Source: Odoribacter sp. Z80 (lineage in GTDB: Bacteria > Bacteroidota > Bacteroidia > Bacteroidales > Marinifilaceae). From it: DNA of 64,000 nucleotides. The notes under the pieces are model-generated. The model saw only the letters and a program-made list of their open reading frames with translations, did no database searches and was not told the origin of the DNA. A program made the position numbers and the translations under genes. Shown one piece after another: positions 24,922 through 33,025 of the stretch. The DNA lies in assembly GCF_009935865.1 (NCBI RefSeq), contig NZ_QWEL01000005.1, forward strand, positions 1-64,000, read 5' to 3'. Every line of letters begins with the position of its first letter. The stretch's first letter is position 1.

Positions 24922-24957
24922 AGAACGTCCGGACTGAAATTCCGGTCCGGACGTTCT
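24922..24957. terminator. Bidirectional terminator
   Basis: A perfect 13-bp stem AGAACGTCCGGAC (24922-24934) with GTCCGGACGTTCT (24945-24957), loop of 10, lies between two convergent genes. Confidence 0.8.
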
Positions 24958-24963
24958 GAATTT

Positions 24964-27900
24964 TTACTTTACAGGAAAAGCCGGAATGGCCGGAATCTCT
25001 TTCTTTTCTGTTTTCATTCTTTCCATAATAACCTCTATCGCTTTGTTTAATTGTTGGTCTTCACCATTAAATTCCAGATAGGGATCGTTGTCTATGGGAA
25101 TATCCGGCTCTACCCCGTGTCCTTCAATGATGAATCTGCTTCCGTCAGCAGCATAAGGCGCATAGGACGGAGTGACGATAGAGCCTCCGTCTACAACCGG
25201 AATTGTTCCGCTATATCCGACAACCCCGCCCCAAGTGCGATGTCCGATGACGGTACCCAATTTGTTGAATTTAAAACGGTAAGGAAATAAATCTCCGTCA
25301 GAAGCGGAATATTCATTGACTAAAAGTACTTTGGGACCGAGAAATGTACCTACCGGACTTACTGAACCTTCCGTTTGGTTGGTATGCATAGTGAAGAAAT
25401 GAGGTGTACGCATCAGACGTTCAATAAGCATGGGGGATACATTGCCTCCACCATTGCCGCGGTCGTCAATGATTAGCGCTTTTTTTGTCAATTGCGGGTA
25501 ATAGTGTTTTGCAAATTCATTCAGTCCGGCAACTCCCATATCCGGAATGTGGATATATCCGACTTCTCCGTTTGTTGCTTCGCTGACTTTGCGGATGTTA
25601 TTCTGTACCCAATCATAATAATGAAGTTGTGATTCGTCGGCCAAAGGAACTACCAGGACTTTCCGGGAACCCTTGGGGGTAGGGGAAGAGTTTACTTCCA
25701 GTTCTATTGTTTTGTTGGCCATTCCGATTAATTCGGAAAAAAAGTTGGTGGTTGCCTGTAAAGATTTTCCGTTTATGGCCAGAATGTAATCTCCTTCTTT
25801 TACTTCTACTCCGGGCATGGTTAAGGGAGAACGGGTCGAATGGTCCCAGTTGGCGCCTTCCAGAATTTTGGTGACCCGGAAATAGCCGGAAGCGTCTTTC
25901 TTAAACCGGGCGCCTAATAGTCCCAGAGGAATCCGCTCCGGTTGAGGATGTTCTCCGTTTGCCGAATAGGCATGTCCTACGTTGAGTTCTCCGATCATTT
26001 CTCCAATCACATAGGTGAGGTCTGTACGATGATTGACATGGGGAATCAATACCTTATATTTCTCGTATACTGCATTCCAATCTACCCCATGCATATTTTT
26101 CGCATAGAAAAAATCACGCATTTGACGCCAGCTTTCGTTGTAGATTTGCATCCATTCCTGATGGTAGTCGATTTGTTTTCTTAAGCCGGAGGTTGAGATG
26201 GGAGAATGGATGCTGACTGCTGACAGAGGAAGGTCTATCACCTGGAACTGACGGCCGTTTCTGGCTAAGGCTTTTTTATATCCCGGACCAAAAGTGATGT
26301 TGGTATTTAAACAGGTTTCCTTTTTTTCCTTTAGATTGTATGAATACGTGTAACCCCGGTTATAGTACACCCTGTCTCCTATCATGTGAACATTCGAGTA
26401 ATTGGAGGGAATAACCGGTAATTCTACAATGCGGTTTTGAATGTCCTCAAAATAATAGGGCGATGGTTTCTTCTCTTTCTCTTTTTTAGTTTCTTCTTTT
26501 GAAGACAGGAAGATATTATCATTTTTCGGTGCAAATGGAATGGAAGCGTCCCGGGTCAACGGCAGGATGTATATTTTACTCATATTATTGTATACATGGT
26601 TCCATTCCGTGTTGCTGTATATGGGGTGAAAAGTCCGTGCGGATACAAAGACAAGGTATTTTCCGTCTTTGCTGAAATTGGGAGAACCTGCATTATACCA
26701 ACCGTCGGTAATTTGATGTTTTTGTTTTGTTTTCAGGTCATAGAGGATAATGTTGTTCATTCCTTTTTCCGGTTGGAGATAGGTGATGTAGCGGCTGTCG
26801 GGTGACCAGTTGTAAGAAAGAATAGGGCCGGCTCCGGAGTGGGCTATGGTTTCTGTTTCTCCGGTGGAAATGTCTGTCCGGTTTAAAGTATGGCGTTTCT
26901 CGCTCCAGAGAATGGAATGGGAATCCGGTGACCATTTGAAATGGAAGATATAGGTCTGAATATCGTGGGTTAAAAGTTTTTCCGTTTCAGTGACGACATC
27001 CCTCAACCAGATGTTAAATTCTCCGTTTTGGTCTGAAAGGTAGGCAATCCATTTTCCGTCTGGTGACCATTGCGGGTGACGGTCATGAGCATCGGAAGAA
27101 TGGGTCAGATTGTAAGTGATACCCTGTTTGGCGGGGAGGGTGAAAATATCCCCCCGGGCGGCCAGAACAACTCTTTCTCCTTCCGGAGCAAGGTCTATGC
27201 TACTGATTTGATTTTCTACATTTTTCCATTCGGGTCTGGCCCAGTTCTGGTCGTTATCAATTTGAATATCTATTTTATGGGCCTTCTCCGTCCGGGTGTC
27301 AAAATGGTAAATATAACCTCCGTATTCGTATACGATTTGGTCTCCTCCCATGGACGGGAATTTAATGTCGTAATCTTTGTAAAACGTCAGTTGTCGTGTT
27401 GTTTTGTGAGGGAGTGTGTAGACGTATAGGTTCATGACATTATCCCGGTCTGAAATATAGTAGATTCTCTTTCCGTCAGAGGACCACATGGGGATAATAT
27501 CCTGACGGTCGTGCTCTGTAATTTTTTCAGATTTTTTAGTATCAAAATCAAAGATACGGATATCATCTGCCATCCCTCCCTGATATCTTTTCCAGGTCCT
27601 GAACTCCCGGAATATGTAGTTGTAAGCTAATTTTTTACCATCGGGCGAAAACGATGCGAAGCCTCCGTTTTTAAGGGGTATTTCAACAGATTCGCCGCCG
27701 TCGGCCGGCACACACATTAATTGGCCGGTGAAATCATTGAAAGTATATTGGCGGGTTCGGAATAAGATATTTTTACTATCCGGAGTCCAGCCTATGACAA
27801 TGTTGTTGGGGCCCATCCGATCACCTAAGTCATCTCGTTTGAGAGTGGCCGTATAAGTCAGCCGTTGGGGTTGTCCTCCCTGGGACGGTATAATGAATAC

Positions 27901-28158
27901 TTCTGTATTCCCGTCGTATTGTCCTGTGAAAGCAATGTATTGCCCATCCGGAGATAAACGGGGAAACATTTCATAGCCGGTGTGTGAGGTTAATTTTCTG
28001 GCTCTTCCGCCATTCAAGCCAGTTGTATATATGTCTCCTGCGTAAGAAAAGACCAATTGTTTTCCATCGGTATGGGGAAAACGTAACAATCTTGCTTCTT
28101 CTGCCTGTGTTTCGAACCAGACGATAAAACAAAAAAAGATTAGGAAAATACTTCTCAT
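24964..28158 (-). CDS. Tricorn-like S41 protease
   Basis: The start is set at 28158 (MRSIFLIFFCFIVWFETQA), a signal peptide. The upstream ATG at 28188 overlaps the -7 box and cannot be the start. The 1064-residue protein has an N-terminal TolB-like WD/PD40 beta-propeller (for example SPDGQYIAFTGQ, SPDGKWIAYLSD), a second propeller, a tricorn-type C1 region with NVGHAYSANGEH, a PDZ domain (EGDYILAINGKSL) and an S41 domain with the catalytic serine in EYSASDGDLF. Tricorn proteases process oligopeptides; Bacteroidetes homologues are exported to the periplasm or surface. The gene is monocistronic. Confidence 0.93.
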   Translation of the reverse strand: MRSIFLIFFCFIVWFETQAEEARLLRFPHTDGKQLVFSYAGDIYTTGLNGGRARKLTSHTGYEMFPRLSPDGQYIAFTGQYDGNTEVFIIPSQGGQPQRLTYTATLKRDDLGDRMGPNNIVIGWTPDSKNILFRTRQYTFNDFTGQLMCVPADGGESVEIPLKNGGFASFSPDGKKLAYNYIFREFRTWKRYQGGMADDIRIFDFDTKKSEKITEHDRQDIIPMWSSDGKRIYYISDRDNVMNLYVYTLPHKTTRQLTFYKDYDIKFPSMGGDQIVYEYGGYIYHFDTRTEKAHKIDIQIDNDQNWARPEWKNVENQISSIDLAPEGERVVLAARGDIFTLPAKQGITYNLTHSSDAHDRHPQWSPDGKWIAYLSDQNGEFNIWLRDVVTETEKLLTHDIQTYIFHFKWSPDSHSILWSEKRHTLNRTDISTGETETIAHSGAGPILSYNWSPDSRYITYLQPEKGMNNIILYDLKTKQKHQITDGWYNAGSPNFSKDGKYLVFVSARTFHPIYSNTEWNHVYNNMSKIYILPLTRDASIPFAPKNDNIFLSSKEETKKEKEKKPSPYYFEDIQNRIVELPVIPSNYSNVHMIGDRVYYNRGYTYSYNLKEKKETCLNTNITFGPGYKKALARNGRQFQVIDLPLSAVSIHSPISTSGLRKQIDYHQEWMQIYNESWRQMRDFFYAKNMHGVDWNAVYEKYKVLIPHVNHRTDLTYVIGEMIGELNVGHAYSANGEHPQPERIPLGLLGARFKKDASGYFRVTKILEGANWDHSTRSPLTMPGVEVKEGDYILAINGKSLQATTNFFSELIGMANKTIELEVNSSPTPKGSRKVLVVPLADESQLHYYDWVQNNIRKVSEATNGEVGYIHIPDMGVAGLNEFAKHYYPQLTKKALIIDDRGNGGGNVSPMLIERLMRTPHFFTMHTNQTEGSVSPVGTFLGPKVLLVNEYSASDGDLFPYRFKFNKLGTVIGHRTWGGVVGYSGTIPVVDGGSIVTPSYAPYAADGSRFIIEGHGVEPDIPIDNDPYLEFNGEDQQLNKAIEVIMERMKTEKKEIPAIPAFPVK

Positions 28159-28634
28159 GCCATATAATTTTAAGTGTATGAAATACAAAGTTAATATTTC
28201 TCTGATTTTTACACTTATGGTTTAGAAGAAATACAAGGCTTTCACTTTTTTCTCAGAATGGGCAACTTATTCTGGTTTGAGACAGTATAAAAACTGTAGA
28301 GATATAATTCGTTACAAAGAGAAAAAAGCTTGGTGAGAAACTTCGTAAATCGAACTATACTCTACAGAAAACGGAGAACCGTTTTTTAGGGGGCGGCATT
28401 TAGATTGGGAGTGAGTGCCTGTCCTCCCTTTTTTAAGTGTGCTGAATAGATTAACGGATGCAAATTTATTAAAAATAATACGAATCTAAGTTTAAAGTTT
28501 TGGACAAAATAGGGGACAAATGTAAAAATATAAAGATATAAATCCACTGATTAATAGTTGTTTAAATTCTTTATGCCAGGGGGACGTTTGGTGATAAGGA
28601 TTTTTTCTTCTGCTCAAAATATGAAAAAATGTTT
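28159..28634. other. Intergenic region with promoter and a possible small transcript
   Basis: The left end holds the tricorn promoter box. Near 28407-28434 a short stem GGGAG/CTCCC followed by six T would terminate rightward transcription, yet no rightward gene precedes it. The rest shows nothing I can name. Confidence 0.35.
28186..28193 (-). promoter_or_regulatory. -7 box of the tricorn-like gene
   Basis: The minus strand reads TAACTTTG. It overlaps the ATG at 28188, so that codon cannot start translation from this promoter. Confidence 0.6.
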
Positions 28635-29399
28635 TCAGAGCTGAATTAAATATTCTTCCGGGTCAATATCTTGTTCTATTTTGTCTGAGATTCTGTTTAA
28701 CAATCTGGTTTTTCTTTTTCGGATAGCTTCTAAAGTAGTTTGAAAGATGGTGGCCATATGGCTCAGTTTCCATTTGTGGTGAATCATGGTAGCCATCAGG
28801 ATTTCGTCGGTGTTAAAATTGGGGAAACGTTCCTGGAATTTCTGAGCAAAAGCACCGTCAAGGTTGGTTAGCCGGTTCATTAAATTTCCGGAATAGTCTG
28901 CATTTTGTTTGATTAAAGTTTGATAAAGCTGGTTATATACTTTTGTTGAGATGTTTCCGGTCAATTTTTCCTGATTTAGTATTTTAATCAATTGATGGAA
29001 AGCGATGTGGTTTTGCCGGATAAATTCCTGGGTAACGGAGAATCCCCAAGTGGTGTGCTTTACTCTTTCTGCCAGTTTATTGTTTTCAAGCTGCAGTTTG
29101 CGGTGGTGATGATAAACAATCAGGGTAAGTAGGCAAAGGATAAAAGAGATAATTAAAAAAAGACATATGTTTTTTAACTGGTCGTTTTCATTTTTCAGGA
29201 TCTGGTTTTGGTGCAAGAAAATGGTATCTGTTTGTTGGGGCAGGATTAGAGTTTCTTCCGGGATTCCGTTTATTTGTCTTTCCAGTATGTCTGAGTGGCA
29301 TGTATTGTTGTTAAAGAGATGGTATGATACTATTGCAGGGATGAAAGCAATCACAAAAAATAGTTTTCCCATGTTTACGACCAATTTTGTTGCAAACAT
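28635..29399 (-). CDS. Membrane-anchored protein with a LuxR-like C-terminal HTH
   Basis: The 254-residue protein has an N-terminal hydrophobic segment (about 11-28), a short extracytoplasmic stretch, a transmembrane helix (about 82-101, CLFLIISFILCLLTLIVY) and a cytoplasmic part. The C-terminal ~60 residues (FNTDEILMATMIHHKWKLSH, then MATIFQTTLEAIRKRKTRLL) resemble the LuxR-like HTH seen at the end of Bacteroidetes TPR-TM-HTH regulators. Here the long TPR sensor is missing and the periplasmic part is only about 50 residues. It may be a reduced membrane-bound transcription factor. No target is evident. The N-terminal start is uncertain: MGKLFFVIAF ten residues later is an alternative. Confidence 0.6.
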   Translation of the reverse strand: MFATKLVVNMGKLFFVIAFIPAIVSYHLFNNNTCHSDILERQINGIPEETLILPQQTDTIFLHQNQILKNENDQLKNICLFLIISFILCLLTLIVYHHHRKLQLENNKLAERVKHTTWGFSVTQEFIRQNHIAFHQLIKILNQEKLTGNISTKVYNQLYQTLIKQNADYSGNLMNRLTNLDGAFAQKFQERFPNFNTDEILMATMIHHKWKLSHMATIFQTTLEAIRKRKTRLLNRISDKIEQDIDPEEYLIQL

Positions 29400-29453
29400 A
29401 TACCAACTTTAACAAAATATCAATGATTTTGTACGCTACTTTGTTAAATACTT

Positions 29454-30176
29454 TTATTTTTTCCAAATCAATTTACTGCCTGAAGTCAGTTGGGATTTTG
29501 TGATGGCGGGTGTACCGTAGAGGATGAGTCGGACGTTTCCGGCCAATTCATAGGAGAGTTGGCTGGCGACTTTGATTTCTGCTTTTGCGGCAGTAGCCAG
29601 TGCTATTTCTGCCCGGATGGTTTCCAGGTCTTTGGCTTTTAAGGAGGCAGAGGTTTTGAGCGTTGTTTTGAGATTCTGGGTTTTGCCTTTTAGTTCTATG
29701 ATTGCCGAGGTTCTTCCGTCCACTTCTATGTTTTCGGTTTCAAGATGAAGTTTTATCTGCGAGTTTTCACTGGCTTTGATTTGGATAGACGGGATTTTCC
29801 AGATTTGGGGGGAACCGTCAATTTGAGAATGCTGGTAAGCGGTCAGGCTGCGAAGGGTGGGCATGCTGATGAGAACGTTCAGGTCGGCATATTTGGTAAT
29901 ATTTATCGAATCCGAAATATAAATTTTTAAAATACCATTCCGGACAACGGTTTTGATGTAAGGAAAAAGATTATTGTCGGCCTCTACGGTAAGGGGTTGG
30001 AGTTCTCCCTGGACGATAGCGACGGAAATATTGCGGGAGACGATTATGCTGTGGAAATAATCTGTTTCCCTTTGTTGGGTGAGCACATATCCCGAACCTT
30101 TTACATTTCTGGAAGTTTGGCCGGAGACGGAGTGCAGAAACAGGATGAGGATGGATAAAAGAATAAGTTTTGCCAT
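29454..30176 (-). CDS. GIN-domain (DUF2807) exported protein
   Basis: The 240-residue protein has a signal peptide (MAKLILLSILILFLHSVSGQ) and one repetitive beta-helical domain of the putative auto-transporter adhesin head-like GIN family, opening with VKGSGYVLTQQRETDYFHSI. Strand repeats such as SLTAYQHSQI and TSASLKAKDLETIRAEI are typical. Members are exported or outer membrane proteins of unknown function, often tied to envelope stress loci. It lies between a membrane-bound regulator and glutamine synthetase, all leftward, but spacing does not prove an operon. Confidence 0.85.
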   Translation of the reverse strand: MAKLILLSILILFLHSVSGQTSRNVKGSGYVLTQQRETDYFHSIIVSRNISVAIVQGELQPLTVEADNNLFPYIKTVVRNGILKIYISDSINITKYADLNVLISMPTLRSLTAYQHSQIDGSPQIWKIPSIQIKASENSQIKLHLETENIEVDGRTSAIIELKGKTQNLKTTLKTSASLKAKDLETIRAEIALATAAKAEIKVASQLSYELAGNVRLILYGTPAITKSQLTSGSKLIWKK

Positions 30177-30240
30177 ATCATGCTCTTTTGGTCTTTATCA
30201 AGATTTTGTACGGCAAATCGGGAAAGAAGTTTGTCATGTC

Positions 30241-30269
30241 AGAAAGCCGCCTTCATCAGGCGGCCTTCT
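30241..30269. terminator. Hairpin after glutamine synthetase
   Basis: AGAAAGCCGCCT (30241-30252) pairs with AGGCGGCCTTCT (30258-30269) with one mismatch and a 5-base loop. It has no long T-run, so it may act as a transcript-end stabiliser and not as a strict intrinsic terminator. Confidence 0.5.
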
Positions 30270-30301
30270 GGTACGCAAATGAATGGTAGATGTTGTGGTT
30301 G

Positions 30302-31807
30302 TTATCCGGCGTTTATATAGGTTTCTACCAGTTTCTGGATTTTTTCTGTATCATTTCCCAACTCTTGTCTTAGTGTCCTGTCCTGATAAGCGGAAAGTTT
30401 CTGGATTAGTCCGTCAATCAAGCGGGGGCTGAATACCTGGGCAGCTTCATAGATTTTGCGTTGTTGAGCCAGAAAATCGGCAGATTCTGCACAGGAAGCC
30501 GGCAGATGGCTGAGCCGGTTGGCTATCTCTTTGTGGGCGTCATCGAAGATGTTCACATTGACATAGCGTTCTTCCGCATAAGGAATGGCCTCCGGCATTT
30601 CAAAACCATGGCGTGCTGCTACTGCCAGACCTGCCAGTAAAAGGTAAATATCAGCAGAGCCGTCCGGACAACGGAATTCTATGGTTTGTTTGGTGCCCGG
30701 ATCGGTATTGCCTGGCTTTTCCAGCGGATTGGCGTCTACAATCATTCCGGTTGCTCCTTGTGTCCAGCCCAAAGGTACACGAACCAGTACGGAACGGTTC
30801 CGGTCACCCCAGCAGATATTGGTCGGGGCTTCCTGGTGAGGAACCAGGCGGAAATAAGAGGTTGGATTAGTGTTGCCGAATGCGGTAAGAGAAGGTGCGG
30901 CTTGTAATATTCCGGCGATGGCTTTTTTGGCGACATCTGTTAATTTACCTTCGGAAATATACATGTTTTTTCCGTCTTTGACTAAACGGGTATGTATGTG
31001 CAAACCGCTACCGGCTTTGCCGGTTGTGATTTTGGGTGCGAAAGTTAAGTCAACGCCGTATTGATAGGCGAGTGTACGTAAAATCCATTTTGCAATCATT
31101 AATTGATCCGCCGCTTCTTCGATGTCCACCGGAAGAAATTCAATTTCATTCTGTTCATATTGTAAGTGGCCGATTGTGAAATTTCCCACTTCCGAGTGTC
31201 CGTATTTGATTTGTCCGCCGGCTTGGGCAATGGCACGCATGGCCTCCGTCCGGAAGTTGCCCCATTTACAGAAAGGGACAGATTCATGGTAGCCTTTTTG
31301 GTCCGGTGTTTCGAAAAGTTCTTCTTTTTCGCTGATGACGTAGTATTCAAGTTCACCCATGGCCTGAAATTCCATGCCGGTTGTTTTCTTGAATTCTTCA
31401 TGAGCTTTGCGGAGCGTGTATTCCGGAGCGCTTTCCAATGGCTTCCCGTCTTTGGTATAATAGCTGCAAAGAATATCTATTGCCGGAATGTCGCTGAAAG
31501 GGTTTAAGAAAGCAGTTCGATACCGTGGGATAACGTAGAGGTCGCTTGAACCGGCTTCAATATAAGGAAACAGGCTTGAGCCGTCCACTCTTTCCCCGTA
31601 AGTGAGGATATTGTCCAAGTGTTCCGGACTGCCGATAATGAAATTCAGCGTTTTTAATCTGCCGTCGCTGCCTGCATACCGGAAATTGACCATTTCAATT
31701 TCATTGGCCTCCACATAGCGGATAATATCCGCTTTGGTAAATTCTCTTTGTGGTTTCTGGAGAAATTTTACTAATGGATTGGGATGTAGTGAATAGTTTT
31801 CTTTCAT
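30302..31807 (-). CDS. glnA: Glutamine synthetase, type I
   Basis: The 501-residue enzyme condenses glutamate and ammonia with ATP hydrolysis. Visible motifs are DGSSL in the first active-site segment, AMGELEYYVI (metal ligand), GKAGSGLHIHTRL (ATP-binding glycines and the HxH metal site), NPTSYFRLVPHQEAPTNICW and NRSVLVRVP, and TIEFRCPDGSADIYL with the latch arginine. The length is some 30 residues above enterobacterial GlnA, and I see no adenylylation loop tyrosine motif. With gdhA elsewhere in the window it completes the ammonium assimilation pair. A TAGATTTG box lies at 31855-31862 on the same strand. Confidence 0.92.
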   Translation of the reverse strand: MKENYSLHPNPLVKFLQKPQREFTKADIIRYVEANEIEMVNFRYAGSDGRLKTLNFIIGSPEHLDNILTYGERVDGSSLFPYIEAGSSDLYVIPRYRTAFLNPFSDIPAIDILCSYYTKDGKPLESAPEYTLRKAHEEFKKTTGMEFQAMGELEYYVISEKEELFETPDQKGYHESVPFCKWGNFRTEAMRAIAQAGGQIKYGHSEVGNFTIGHLQYEQNEIEFLPVDIEEAADQLMIAKWILRTLAYQYGVDLTFAPKITTGKAGSGLHIHTRLVKDGKNMYISEGKLTDVAKKAIAGILQAAPSLTAFGNTNPTSYFRLVPHQEAPTNICWGDRNRSVLVRVPLGWTQGATGMIVDANPLEKPGNTDPGTKQTIEFRCPDGSADIYLLLAGLAVAARHGFEMPEAIPYAEERYVNVNIFDDAHKEIANRLSHLPASCAESADFLAQQRKIYEAAQVFSPRLIDGLIQKLSAYQDRTLRQELGNDTEKIQKLVETYINAG

Positions 31808-31854
31808 ATTCCGATTTTTGAGTTTAGTTGTAACAATTTTTAATCAAATCAAAA

Positions 31855-31862
31855 CAAATCTA
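31855..31862 (-). promoter_or_regulatory. -7 box of glnA
   Basis: The minus strand reads TAGATTTG, an exact TAnnTTTG match, 47 bp upstream of the glnA start. Confidence 0.5.
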
Positions 31863-31949
31863 TAAAAATTATTTTAAATGAGAATGTTTTTGTAATAATT
31901 TGTAATAAAATTATTGGATATATGAGTTATTTATAACTTTTAATTCATT

Positions 31950-31980
31950 TTTGGAAATCGGAGAAATATATCTATTTTTG
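31950..31980 (+). promoter_or_regulatory. Promoter of the T9SS surface cluster
   Basis: TTTG at 31950-31953 and TATTTTTG at 31973-31980 are exactly 19 bp apart. The cluster's first start codon (GTG at 32014) follows 33 bp later. Confidence 0.75.
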
Positions 31981-32013
31981 TATTAAATGTATATATTTTC
32001 AGAGTATTGGTAA

Positions 32014-33012
32014 GTGTTCGGAAGAGTGTTTCGTTTTAGCAACAAACAAAAAAAATTATTTTTTTTGTTTGTTTTGCTGTGGCAAATGGATTCATTGATG
32101 GTTCAGGGACAGATTCATCCTGAAACGGCTTTTTATTGGGAGAATCCCTATTATCTGAGTCCTGCCTATGTGAATCTGGATTATAAGGGTTATTTTTCTT
32201 TGGCTGCCCGGAAGCAGTGGGCCGGATTAGACGGTTCGCCTGCTACTTTTTTTGCTACCGGTGCATTGTTTTGGGAAGATTATCGTACGCAGGCGGGAAT
32301 GAAAATCCTAAAAGATAAGATAGGCTATATCCATACGCTTGATTTCTCACTTTCTTATACTTATAGTTTACGTTTGGCCTGGAACAATTTTTTAAATCTG
32401 GGTATTGCCGCTTCCTGGCAAACGCAAAATATAGACCGGAGCAAGGTGGTTGTGGATAATTTCGATGATCCTGTTTTTTTCAATGAGAAATTGAAAGGAC
32501 TGAAAGACTGGAATGCACATTTGGGAATAGAGTATGTATATGACCGGAGTCTGATTGTGGGTATTGCTTCTCAAAATATGATGTCGTTTTTGAGGGATAA
32601 GCCTCATATTTGGGCGGGTGTGAATTATGCTTATGCCCGTTATCGGACTCGCTCGCTGGCCAGAGGATTTGATGCCGGACGTTATCGGACCCGCTCTTTT
32701 AGCCGGAGTTATGATATGGAATATGGAGTGTGCCTGAAACAATATGAAGATGATTTTCAGGTGGATGGCATGATTTCCCTGTATGTCAACCGGGAGAATC
32801 AGGAAGAAAAGTTCCAGTTTTCACTTTTTGGACGTTCGGTGGGGGAGATCGGAGTGTTGGCTGGTTTTAAATTGGTTTCGAATCTCAAGTTCCTTTGTAC
32901 GTATGATTATAATTTTAAGGCTGTTTCGGATAATACATACGGGTCTTTTGAGATTATGATGACTTATCCCGTTCAGCGTTCCCGCTCTTGTCGGGGGGTA
33001 TGGGATAGGTGA
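32014..33012 (+). CDS. PorP/SprF family type IX secretion outer membrane protein
   Basis: The start is GTG at 32014, chosen because the promoter lies just upstream and no in-frame ATG precedes the hydrophobic signal (KKLFFLFVLLWQM). The 332-residue protein has the PorP/SprF hallmarks: QIHPETAFYWENPYYLSPAY near the N terminus, beta-barrel strands throughout, an internal repeat YRTRS (twice near residues 210-230) and the terminal GSFEIMMTYPV. PorP/SprF proteins serve as outer membrane partners that anchor or export T9SS type B substrates, and their genes usually lie beside the substrate gene, as here. Confidence 0.88.
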   Translation: MFGRVFRFSNKQKKLFFLFVLLWQMDSLMVQGQIHPETAFYWENPYYLSPAYVNLDYKGYFSLAARKQWAGLDGSPATFFATGALFWEDYRTQAGMKILKDKIGYIHTLDFSLSYTYSLRLAWNNFLNLGIAASWQTQNIDRSKVVVDNFDDPVFFNEKLKGLKDWNAHLGIEYVYDRSLIVGIASQNMMSFLRDKPHIWAGVNYAYARYRTRSLARGFDAGRYRTRSFSRSYDMEYGVCLKQYEDDFQVDGMISLYVNRENQEEKFQFSLFGRSVGEIGVLAGFKLVSNLKFLCTYDYNFKAVSDNTYGSFEIMMTYPVQRSRSCRGVWDR

Positions 33013-33025
33013 AAAATAGTGGTAA

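Noticed and set aside
24922-24957. 13-bp inverted repeat considered as a recombinase site for the Mpi-like enzyme
   Set aside because: It sits between convergent gene ends with a short loop, the normal form of a bidirectional terminator.
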